Positions 21,791 through 30,596 of a stretch of 64,000 nt of DNA are shown here, piece after piece. The notes below the pieces were generated by a model, which was not told where the DNA came from, did no database searches, and saw only the letters and a program-made list of their open reading frames with translations. The stretch spans positions 13,096,968 through 13,160,967 of the forward strand of contig NC_056739.1 in the NCBI RefSeq assembly GCF_019279795.1, written 5' to 3'. Origin of the DNA: Protopterus annectens (lineage: Eukaryota > Chordata > Ceratodontiformes > Protopteridae). Position 1 is the stretch's first letter. Each line of letters opens with the position of its first letter. The position numbers and the translations under genes were made by a program.

Positions 21791-23595
21791 TTTCCGAAGA
21801 AAGGGAAACCAGACTTGACGAGGCCAGTATGGGGCAACTAAAATCATCTTGCTCTCCAAGCGAATCGCCTTCTGGATCACCTTGGGAAGAAGGGGAACCG
21901 GTGGAAAGGCGTATAGCAGGCTGGTGGGCCAAGCTTGGACTAGGGCGTCCTTGGAAATCTCCCCCGGAACTGGGGTGAGAGAGAAGAACTGTTGGCATTT
22001 CGAATTGAGGGGGGTTGTGAATAGGTCGCAACAAGGAGTTCCCCATCTTCTGAAAATCTGAGTTGCCACTCTGTCGTTCAGAGACCACTCGTGAGGGGAG
22101 AGGACAGTTCTGCTCAGTCTGTCGGCTATCAAATTGGATCTCCCTGGAATGTGTGTTGCTACCAGAGAACGTTTGGTTGCAATCGCCCAATCCCATACCC
22201 TCATAGCCTCTCTGCAAAGGGGGTAGGATCTGGTCCCTCCCTGCTTGTTCATGTACCAGACTACTGACATGTTGTCGGACTGAATGGCAATCATACCCTG
22301 GGGGAGGTAACTGTGTAGTGCTTGCAGTGATAGTAGTACCGCCCTCATTTCCAGTATGTTGATATGGAGGAGACTCTCTTCTGATTGCCACTTGCCTTGG
22401 ACTGACCTGCCCAGGTAATGTCCTCCCCACCCCGTCTGGGAGGCGTCCGTAGTCAATGTGGCCACTGGAGGTGGAGGAACGAAGGGTCGCCCCTGATCCA
22501 GATTGGAGGAAAGAAGCCACCAACGAAGGTCTTGTTTGCATGTCTCTGTGATCAGAATGAGGTGACTGAGAGGGAGATCCTGATAAGACCACTGGACTGA
22601 CAGGAGCCACTGGAGAATCCTCATATGTAACCTTGTCAAGGGGACTAGGAGAACAGTGGCTGACATGGAACCTAACAGTTGTAGGACCATCCTGGCTGGG
22701 GCTCGGCGTTTGAGGAGCAAGGTTCGAACTTGAGACTGTAATGTTTCTATCCTCTCTGTAGGAAGATAGACCCGCATTTGCTTTGAGTCTATCTCTACTC
22801 CGATAAACCGTATGCACTGAGATGTCAGCAACACGGACTTTGTCCAATTGAAGGTGATTCCTAGGGAGTTGCCTAGAGATATAGTGGCTGCTAGATTTTG
22901 CAAGAGTAGATGCCTGGAGGTGGCAGTTAGGAGCCAGTCGTCTAGGTATGGAAACACCTGGAATCCTAGACTTCTCAGGTGAGCAGTCACCACTGCCAAA
23001 CATTTGGTGAACACCCTGGCGGCTGTGGTGAGACCAAAGGGCAGTGCACTGAACTGGAAATGACTGTCTCCCAGGCTGAAGCGCAAGTGTCTCCTGGACG
23101 CCTGATCTATCAGGATGTGATAATAGGCGTCCTTGAGATCTATGGAGCACATCCAAACACCCTTCTCCAGCAGCAGGAGAATGGATTGTAAGGTGACCAT
23201 CCGGAACTTGGACTTCTTGACAGATCGGTTTAGTTTGTTGAGATCCAAAATGGGCCTCAAGTCCCCGGTCTTTTTTGGCACCAAAAAGAATCTTGAGTAA
23301 GTCCCTAATCCGGTCTGGCCTTCGGGGACCGGTTGGATGACTCCTTTTTGAAGCAGCTTTGAGATTTCGATGGCTGCGAGATCCCGTTGACGGGTGGTGG
23401 GTCCGGGATTTTCAGGGATGGTGGGGGGGGTTGAGAAAAGGGGATGGTGTAACCTCCGGCGATGATTCGGAGCACCCATCGGTCCTGAGTGATACTCTCC
23501 CAGGCCTTTAGGTGCTTCGAAAAATGACCCCCGACTGGCTCCGGAGTTACACAGTCGGGCAATCCTTCAGGGATGCTGGAAGGTTGAAGAGCCAT
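21665..23595 (-). pseudogene. DIRS RT / RNase H / methyltransferase, one frameshift (element E)
   Basis: The N-terminal segment (LPDCVTPEPVGGHFSKHLKA, WVLRIIAGGYTIPF) is in one frame to near 23395, where a base is apparently lost in a C/A-rich run. From there an unbroken frame continues to 21665. It has FFLVPKKTGDLRPILDLN, motif A CSIDLKDAYYH, LPFGLTTAARVF, YLDDWLLTA, RNase H TTDASQTGWGGH, NILEM, SDNMSVVWY, LIADRLSR, then methyltransferase-like LLYAFPPVPLL and LVAPYWPRQVWFPFL. All catalytic positions are intact. The lesion is upstream of the RT core. Confidence 0.9.
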
Positions 23596-25158
23596 GAAAA
23601 GACTCGCGGTCTCCAGTGTTGCGGGGGCCTCTGCCGCCTCTGGGACGGCGTCTTCCTGAAAACTTTCCCCCTCCTCTGCCTCTAGAAGGGGGATTGCCCT
23701 GCTGTGAGGAGTAAGCCTTTTGAGATTTACGGAGCCACATTTTCCCCCCTCTTCTAGCCTTGGGATAAGGCCTGAAGGGAGTGGAAAACCGTGCCCCTAC
23801 GGCAGTCAAGGTCTTACTCTCTTGTTCACAGCGGATCAAGGTGTCCTTTACCTTGGGTCCAAACAGAGAGGACCCATCGAAGGGAGCATCGGCAAAGGAA
23901 GATTTGAAGGCTTCCGCAAAGTGACACAGGCGGAGCCAGGCTTGTCTCCATAGAGCAACACCTGTTCCCGCCGCTCTACTCGCCCCCTCGGCTGCATACG
24001 AAATGAGCCTCATGGACGAGTTCGATAATGATGATAAGGTAGCCAGCTGAGAGCTAACCGTCTGGGCCAACTGCTCAGGTAGGTTACCAGAGAGGGTATC
24101 TGAAAGTTCCTTGACCAGATCTCTCTGAAGTCTGGTGAAGTGCGTCAGATAATTCAGAGACCTTAAAGTAAAGGCTGCTGAAGTAAGGGTGCGCTTCCCG
24201 TACCGACTCTTTATTAGGAGGATGGACGGACGTAGACGCCTCTGCCACATCTTGTTGGGTAGCAGATGTCACCACCAGGGCATCTACAGCCACACCTTTG
24301 GAGAGAAAATCCTTCTCGGGGGGGGGGCTGAAAGAAATTTGTTGGGGCGAGCTGGCACCGGTTCCACAGAATCCGGGTGCTCCCACGCCCTTCGAGAGAT
24401 CAAATCCAGAAGCTCATTGAAGGGCGGAGACACCCAGGAGGCGGAGGGCTGAGCCCCGAAGGCCTTGAGGAATACCGCCTTTGAAGTACCCTGTCTATGT
24501 CCGAATCCGACATTCTCGAAGACCGAGAAGAGATCGAACGAGTTCGAGTCGACTTCTCCACCGGTTCCGAAGGACTGGGGGACCGGCTCCGAATCGTCTC
24601 GATAAATATCGGTGGCGAGGGAGACTCCACAACCATAGCAATTTCCCTCGGAGCCAAAGTGGACTTCGGCGCCGAAGGGGAAGAGTCTGAGCGGGCAACT
24701 CTCATCGGCTCCGAAGACAGTGGAGCCGATGAAGGTGACCCGCCTCTTGAAGCTCTAGCCGTCGGCTCCGAAGCCAGAGGAGTCGAGGCTGGAGGCATCG
24801 AGGCAGACCATTCCGCCCTCGGCTCCGAAGTCCATGGAGCCGATGGAGAAGCCTGCCGAGATTTCTTTGTGGCCGGTTCCGACGGGCTGGTCGGAGCCGA
24901 CGATTTCTTTTTCTTCGATGATGAAGAGGAAGATGATAAAGCCTCCTCAAAAGAAGGTGTAATAAGCCCTTTTAGAATCAATTTGTTTTTCATCTCTTGG
25001 AGGACTCGGGAGGAAAAAGCGTAACAAACGCTGCATGACTCCTGAAGATGTTTAGGGCCTAAACAATATACACACAACGAGTGATCGTCTGTTATAGACA
25101 TCTTGTAGCTGCACTTAGAGCATTTTTTGAACCCTGAAGGTCTATGCTCTTTCGACAT
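23567..25158 (-). pseudogene. DIRS Gag with internal deletion (element E)
   Basis: The start ATG is at 25158 (MSKEHRPSGFKKC). The zinc module is intact, and the SEP/SAP linker runs to DSDIDRVLQR near 24490. There the sequence jumps to the part encoding AVFLKAFGAQPSASW. About 0.75 kb present in D (the rest of the linker, the KRKH basic patch and the DVSF...ILEIL block) is missing. Frame changes follow near 24400 and 24230. The C-terminal block 24250-23567 has the helical region and a full RGG tail (SSRGRGGGKFSGRRRPRGG style). The deletion removes the putative nuclear signal. Confidence 0.85.
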
Positions 25159-25684
25159 GTTTACACAAACACTACCACTAACTTCAAAAACTTTCACAAA
25201 ACTTAGTTGAAGAGTAAATAAGGACAAAAACCCCTCTAACGTAAACGGGATTACTTGTCCAAATAAACTATAACACTAGAAAAACACTCACACTAAATAC
25301 TTCGACACGCGCGAGGGCAAGGCCCCTCTAACTGAAACGGGATCCTTTCCCTCGAATTAAAGACAAGTTTACCAGAAAAATCACAGAAAACTCAGTCACA
25401 CAACAACGATAGCTGTTAAAACAGCTTTTGGGTATAAGAATCAAAAATTTCGGACAGAAATTGTTTGAAGAAAAAAGCACTTAGCTCAGTCAAGTCCGAG
25501 ACCACGTCTTTGCTGTAAAGCGGCAAACAAGATCTGGGGAAGCAGTGGTGGTGCATCCTGGGATGTAGGATAGCTCAGCCAATAAGAGACTTCGTTCTAT
25601 AGTATAGCGTGCCGAGTCGGAGCCGAGGATCGGCTCCGAACCCATCAGTACAGAATGTAGGCGAGACAGGATCACATAACATCT
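25159..25684 (-). repeat. 5' leader and right terminal repeat of element E
   Basis: The leader contains CCCCTCTAACGTAAACGGGA at 25231-25250 and a second copy, CCCCTCTAACTGAAACGGGA, at 25323-25342. It also has the perfect 16-bp palindrome AGCTGTTAAAACAGCT at 25411-25426. The terminal repeat (about 25470-25684) holds the hairpin GGAGCCGAGGATCGGCTCC at 25619-25637. Confidence 0.82.
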
Positions 25685-25824
25685 TGTGTTAGGCGTGAGA
25701 GGATAGGGACTAGCCTCGAGCCAGTCGAAGCTCTCGAGCATTAGAATATGGCCGAGTCAGAGCTGAGGGTCGGCTCCGAACCCAACCAACAAGAAAGAAG
25801 GTGAGATAGGGACAACATAACATT
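25685..25824. repeat. Right terminal repeat of B, outer part
   Basis: Continues B's repeat after E: GCCTCGAGCCAGTCGAAGC, a decayed hairpin AGAGCTGAGGGTCGGCTCC near 25760, and the end GGGACAACATAACATT. It matches the outer ends of L and I with many substitutions. Confidence 0.75.
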
Positions 25825-26210
25825 GCTAGTTTAAGCCGGGATAGGGAAGAGAAAAGACCTAGAGAAAAAAACGACGGCCAACAGCAAAAAACAACAAAAG
25901 CGAACACACTAAAAGTAGTTAAAAGTATCTAACAAACTCTAGGAAAAGTATTTATGCTGATTAACTGCCAATTATCCAAAAACAAGGAAAGAAAATTTTC
26001 ATTTAGCCACAGCCAGTATGGAAGCACCCAATCTTGTTTAGTGGCAAATGAGATTTGGGGAGCTTTCCTAGGGCATGATGTGATAGAGTTACAGTCACGA
26101 GCTGGTGGAATACTCGAGCTTTTGTATAAGGCTGTGTTGGAACCAAGGATTGGTTCCAAACTTAACCAGTTAAGAATGAAGACGAGATAGGACAACCTCA
26201 CAGCTATCAA
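25825..26210 (-). mobile_element. Remnant G: 5' leader and terminal repeat of an old DIRS copy
   Basis: After B's end the sequence is again leader-like, then shows a degraded terminal repeat: GGCAAATGAGATTTGGGGAG, ACTCGAGCTTTTGTATAAGG, hairpin GGAACCAAGGATTGGTTCC at 26139-26157, and AAGACGAGATAGGACAACCTC. No coding part is left. B appears to have inserted into or beside G. Identification rests on the order of these words matching I and L. Confidence 0.65.
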
Positions 26211-26946
26211 TATCTCCAGTATAGTTTACTGTAATTGCACACAGCAAATGTACTTTTTATTCACCCACCAGGTCTATTCTGCACCATGCTCCTCAATAAC
26301 ATATAGGTTTCTCAGTTATAAAAATATGAATACAGATATGATAATGTGAATAATGAAGGAAAAATCAGAGGTTAATTTCAATACAGCAGGACATCTGAAA
26401 TTAACAATCTTAGTATTATTTTCTTAAATACACCTTGCACTTTATGCCTATTAATTAATTGGTGACTCATTTAGTTAAGGAAAACAGACGAAAAAAAATG
26501 TCTGGATGCCATAAGTAGCTATGGGTGTTAAACAGAACAATACAGACAAAAGTGCTATAGACTTGAATGAGTTAACAGCTCAACAGTCACTGATCTGTTT
26601 TGGGAGGAACAGTGTCACACAATGTATTGCATTTTCTGAAAATAGAGTAAAGCCACCATGCATGTGCCTGGGGTGTTGCACTGTATCTCAAAGTAACAAT
26701 TGGCCATAATTTTTTTTCACTTTCCATCACCACCATCAAACATCAGCATTGTAGACAATGTGCCCATCTTTGGTAGTCTGTGTAAGCTGTTTGTGAAATC
26801 AAGTGCTCACTGGCACAATGCAATATTTTAACATGTTTATCGAATTATGGTGTTTCATAAAAAATCTATTGCTAATCATTAGCGGACCGGACTTCCGCTG
26901 TGGCGACCCCTTACTGGGAAAAGCAGAAAATTTCAAAATGGTGAAA
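26211..26946. other. Non-DIRS sequence, mostly unrecognised
   Basis: AT-rich DNA between two DIRS copies with no convincing gene, RNA or repeat, apart from the short LINE-like tail at 26880-26935. It may be old intergenic DNA. Confidence 0.4.
26880..26935 (+). repeat. Possible RTE-type LINE or SINE 3' tail
   Basis: CCGCTGTGGCGACCCCTTAC followed by GGGAAAAGC resembles the 3' ends of RTE-like LINEs and derived SINEs that I recall from fish and amphibian genomes. It is too short for a firm call. Confidence 0.35.
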
Positions 26947-26963
26947 ATGGTGATTACATAACT

Positions 26964-27435
26964 AATTGATGTAATGTGGTCCTATCTCGCCTACATTCAT
27001 TACTGACGGGCTTGGAGCCGAGAATCGGCTCCGACTCGGCCACTATAACTAGCACGAAGTCTCTAATTGGCTGGGCTAAGCCTGTATCCCAGGATGCACC
27101 ATGCCCAAACCCCCAGATCTCGTTTGCCGCTCGTTGAGTGAAGATGTGGTCTCGAGCTTGGCTGTGGCTAAGTACTTTATTGAACTTTTACTTAGTTTTC
27201 TGTGGAATATTTTCGAACCAAAAGCTATTTGAATAGCTAGGTTTTGTGTCTGGGTGTTTTTTGTGACCTTTCTGATATTGTAGTTGTGGTATACTTGTGT
27301 TTGGCAGGCTAGGCCCGTTTAAGACAGAGGGCCTTAGCCCTGTTTGGTGTGTCTCCTTGGTTTCTTTTAGGGGCATTTGAGTTAGATTCCCTTCTCCTCC
27401 CGTCGTGTTGGTGTCGCTTTTCTGTTGCTTTAAAA
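26964..27435 (+). repeat. Left terminal repeat and 5' leader of element H
   Basis: The terminal repeat runs from AATTGATGTAATGTGGTCC to about 27180, with perfect hairpin GGAGCCGAGAATCGGCTCC at 27014-27032. The leader follows to the gag ATG and includes GGCCCGTTTAAGACAGAGGG near 27313, akin to the leader motif of E and B. Confidence 0.8.
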
Positions 27436-29714
27436 ATGTCAGGCAAAGATCAGAAGGAACATAGGCCTTCTGGGTTCAAAAAGTGCACCAAATGCTCGTA
27501 TAAGATTTCTTTAACTGATGGCCATGCCATCTGTGTATACTGTTTGGGCGCTATACACTTGCAAGAGTCCTGCAGTGTGTGTCATTCATTTACTTCCAGG
27601 GTCTTGCAAGAGAGAGAAAAAATAAGTTGATTCTCAAGGGCCTGTTAAAACCTGCCTTGGAAGAAGCTTTGGTTTCTTCTTCCCCTAGCAGGAAATCTAA
27701 AACAAAAAAGAGATCTCTAGCTCCGTCCAGTTCGTCAGAGCCATCGGAGAAAAGATCTAAGACTGTTTCACCTTCCTCGGCTCCATTGGTCTCGGAGCCA
27801 CAGGAGATGCTGTCGGTACCGAAGACGGCTTCCTCGGTTCCACTGCCTTCGGAACCGAAGGAGGTTTCTGTTGTGTTGGAACCGACCTCGTCTCCAATTG
27901 TCTTGGAACCAATTCAGAGCCATTCTCCTAGCTTCGCATTGGATCCTTTAGAGAAGACTTCTCAACCCCCTTCTGTGTCCGCCAAGTCCTCCAGGTTGTC
28001 TGATTCGGATTTGGATAGGGTGGTGCAGAGGCTCCTCCAGTCACCAGTGTTAATGAAATTATTCTCGGCTACAGCCCAGTCAGCTCTGGAGCCTGTCCTT
28101 GTGTCTGTTCCGATAATTCCTCCTCCGACCACCTCTGTGTCGTCGGAGCCGGAGTGTTCTGAGTCGAGTGGGGTCCTTGGATCAGCTCCGAAACCCCCTT
28201 TGAGTTTTTCAGCTCCGACCTCGGCTCCAACCCTTTCAGTCCCATCTGATGGTTTCGGCACTCGGGTTTCGTCGGTCGGACCCGAGGGGGATACATCGGG
28301 GCTCCAGACTTCGGCTCCGAGTCTCCCTCTTGGTGCTTCGGCCGGGGGAACCCCTGTTCCGATCGTGGTCTCGGAGACGGGTCGCTCCTCGGATTCAGGT
28401 GGATCTGCCTTCGAGGCCATGAGGAGCGCACTGGTCAGGTCTTCGGTGACATCACTTAAGTCAACCACTCCTTTCCCGGACACTGTGACTAGAGCCTCTG
28501 ATGCCCCCCCTATCTGCAGGCAGCGGGGCTCGAAGGCCTGAGGATACCCCCATGCGTGGTCCCCTGCTTTCTGAGGGCCCTTTAGAGTCCTTGCCTGAAG
28601 AGCCTCCCAGAAGGAAGCTGTGTAAGAGGAAGCACAAAGACTCCCCAGATGAGTCTGTCACCTCAGACACCAACCTCGATGATGCAGAGGGGTCCTCAAA
28701 GTCATCCTCCGACGATGTCTCATTCTCCGACATTCTGGAGATTTTGAGACAGAGAGGCGACTGGCCCTCCAAAACCCCCTCTGAGAAGGAGTCGGTCTTC
28801 CTCAAGGCCTTCGGAGCCCAACCTTCTGCCTCCTGGGTGTCTCCCCCCTACAATGAACTGTTGGACCTTATTTGTCAAAGGGTGTGGGAACACCCTGACT
28901 CTGTTGAACCGGTTCCCAGCCGCCCCAACAAGTTTTTGTCTGCGCCTCCTAGGAAAGAATTTTTGACGAAAGGAGATCCTGTCGATGCCATGGTGATGGC
29001 GTCTGCCAATCAGCAAGAAGTTGCAGAGCCTTCTGCTTCCGTTCAGCCTCCTAATAAGGAGTCTAGGAGTATGGATCGGTATGGAAAGCGTACCCTGTCC
29101 TCAGCGACCTTTACTTTGCGGTCGATGAATTATCTGTGTCATTTACGAGGCTCCAAAGAGATCTCCTCAAGGAGTTGGGAGATACTCTGTCGGGTAACTT
29201 GCCTAAGGCGGTGAACCAGACTGTCAACGCCCAGCTATCTACCCTGTCTTCTATTGTTAACTCGTCCATGAGCCTCATATCCTATGCAGCCAAGGGGGCG
29301 GGTAGGGCAGCTACCTCAGGCGTAGCCCTCAGGAGGCAAGCCTGGATGCGCCTGTCTCACTTCGCGGAGGCCTTCAAGTCTTCCTTCACGGATGCTCCCT
29401 TTGATGGGTCCTCCCTCTTTGGACCTAAAGTGAAAGACACTCTCATCTGATGTGAGCAAGAGGGTAACACTTTGTCTGCCATTGGGGCCCGTTTTTCGCT
29501 TCCCTCTAGACCTTATCCCAAGGCGCAGAGGGGAGGAAAGATGTGGTTCAGGAAGTCTCAGAAGTCTTATCCTGACCATCATGGTGACCCCCCCCCCTCC
29601 AGAGGCAGAGGAGGGGGGAATTACTCTGGAAGACGTTGCCCTAGGGGTGGGGGAGGCCCCCACAACTCAGGAGACCGTGAGTCCTTTCGCGGTTCCTCCT
29701 ACCAACATCCCTGA
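27436..29714 (+). pseudogene. DIRS Gag, frameshifted (element H)
   Basis: The ATG at 27436 gives MSGKDQKEHRPSGFKKC and an intact eight-ligand zinc module (27478-27590). A frameshift near 27610 leads to a long linker frame (to 28541) rich in SEP/SAP. Another shift near 28500 leads to RRKLCKRKHKDSP, the acidic block, DVSFSDILEILRQRGDW and SWVSPPYNELLDLI. Further breaks near 29150 and 29450 precede the tail SRGRGGGNYSGRRCPRGG, ending SSYQHP at 29714. Four lesions in an otherwise full-length Gag. The RT frame already runs across the tail from about 29450. Confidence 0.85.
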
Positions 29715-29772
29715 GGGACTGCCCGACTGTGACTCTCCGGAGCTAGTCGGGGGTCATTTCTCGAAGCATCTG
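29715..29772 (+). pseudogene. RT gene 5' fragment of H before LINE-a
   Basis: In the pol frame this reads IPEGLPDCDSPELVGGHFSKHL, the conserved pol N-terminus. It ends at CATCTG where LINE-a is inserted, and the continuation (QAWE...) is found at 33912. The same frame extends upstream within the gag tail. Confidence 0.8.
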
Positions 29773-30550
29773 TATCATAGGTATCATAGGTAGCCCCCTC
29801 CCTTGCCTAGCTTCCTGTGGTTCCCAAGACCTGACAGTAGCCCATCAGGACCACAAAAGAAAACTAAACCTGCAGCCTCAACTCTTCTTAAAAATCAAGG
29901 TAAACACAAAGCATTAGTACCCTATTCAGAGAGAACTATACTGTCCTTGTTAAGAACCTGACACTCTATCTTGAAGACTTTAATAATACAAAGCCTGTAA
30001 AAATTGTATCTTTATAAATTCAGCACTAGTAACTCCATTGTGTTGAGTTATTCTACTGGAAATTGTTACCTTTAAGACCCTGCAAAATCTCCTGGCGGTG
30101 TAGGCCCCGCTCCGCTCCCCTCCCTGCCCCCTTATCCCACCCGCCCCCAGTATCCCTACTTTTATAGCTACAAATAGTCCCTCCCATTTTCCCACTTAAC
30201 AAATCCAAGGCTCCCTTGTCAAACTCCATAACCCCTCCCACCCCAAGGCCCAACTCTCTAACAAACCCCACACAAAGTCTCTTCCCCCACTCGATACCTA
30301 CTTCCCTACTTCAGTATGGCAAATTTCACTTATACTATTACCCCCATCATAATTATACTTCTCATCACCACCTATATCCTAACAAAATATGAAAACCAAA
30401 CTCTTATAGGCATTCCTTTCCCTAAGTGCCACACTAACTTCCAATTCATTCTCCATGACAGTTATATACCACCCTCAATCTACCAGGACAAAAATATATC
30501 CCCAAAATAGTCCACCCCACACTTAAACACCCTAAAATTCCACATAACAA
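29773..30550 (+). other. LINE-a 5' region, non-coding or decayed
   Basis: A C/T-rich stretch with no convincing protein similarity. A short open segment at 30316-30510 (MANFTYTITPIIIILLITTY) encodes a hydrophobic helix but has no recognised homologue. It may be a remnant of the 5' UTR or a first ORF. Confidence 0.45.
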
Positions 30551-30596
30551 AACTAATCTCAAAATACTATTTAAACTACAAAGATTTTTAGTTTAC

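Larger units (their letters stand above)
8339..25684 (-). mobile_element. DIRS element E, split near its left end by C
   Basis: E's own DNA is only 8339-8344 (TTTTAG) plus 20198-25684. The ICR at 20507-20610 predicts a left end reading TTTTAGTTATGTACTTACC. In the window TTTTAG is at 8339 and TTATGTACTTACC resumes at 20198, exactly on either side of C. The right end (CACATAACATCTT, about 25684) also matches the ICR. E belongs to the D/E/H family. Its RT core and recombinase are still open, but gag carries an internal deletion. Confidence 0.88.
3554..25824 (-). mobile_element. DIRS element B, split by E/C/D and by A
   Basis: B's own DNA is 3554-8338 and about 25685-25824. Reading on the minus strand, its right terminal repeat (25824 to 25685, then 8338 downward) leads into gag, RT and the start of the recombinase gene, which stops abruptly at A's end. 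The two halves of its 5' terminal repeat align in order to the uninterrupted 5' repeats of L and I, which share GCAAACRAGAT and GCCTCGAGCC words. Every gene is heavily frameshifted. B is the oldest clearly structured copy of the left half of the window apart from remnant G. Confidence 0.8.

Noticed and set aside
22979..23191. Recurrent short + frames such as HHCQTFGEHPGGCGETKGQC in D and E
   Set aside because: Antisense of the conserved RT LPFGLTTAPRVFTKCLAV block; similarity between copies is inherited from RT.
29773..29792. Tandem TATCATAGG at the LINE-a 5' end as its target duplication
   Set aside because: It is not repeated at the 3' side; ATCTG is the sequence present on both sides.
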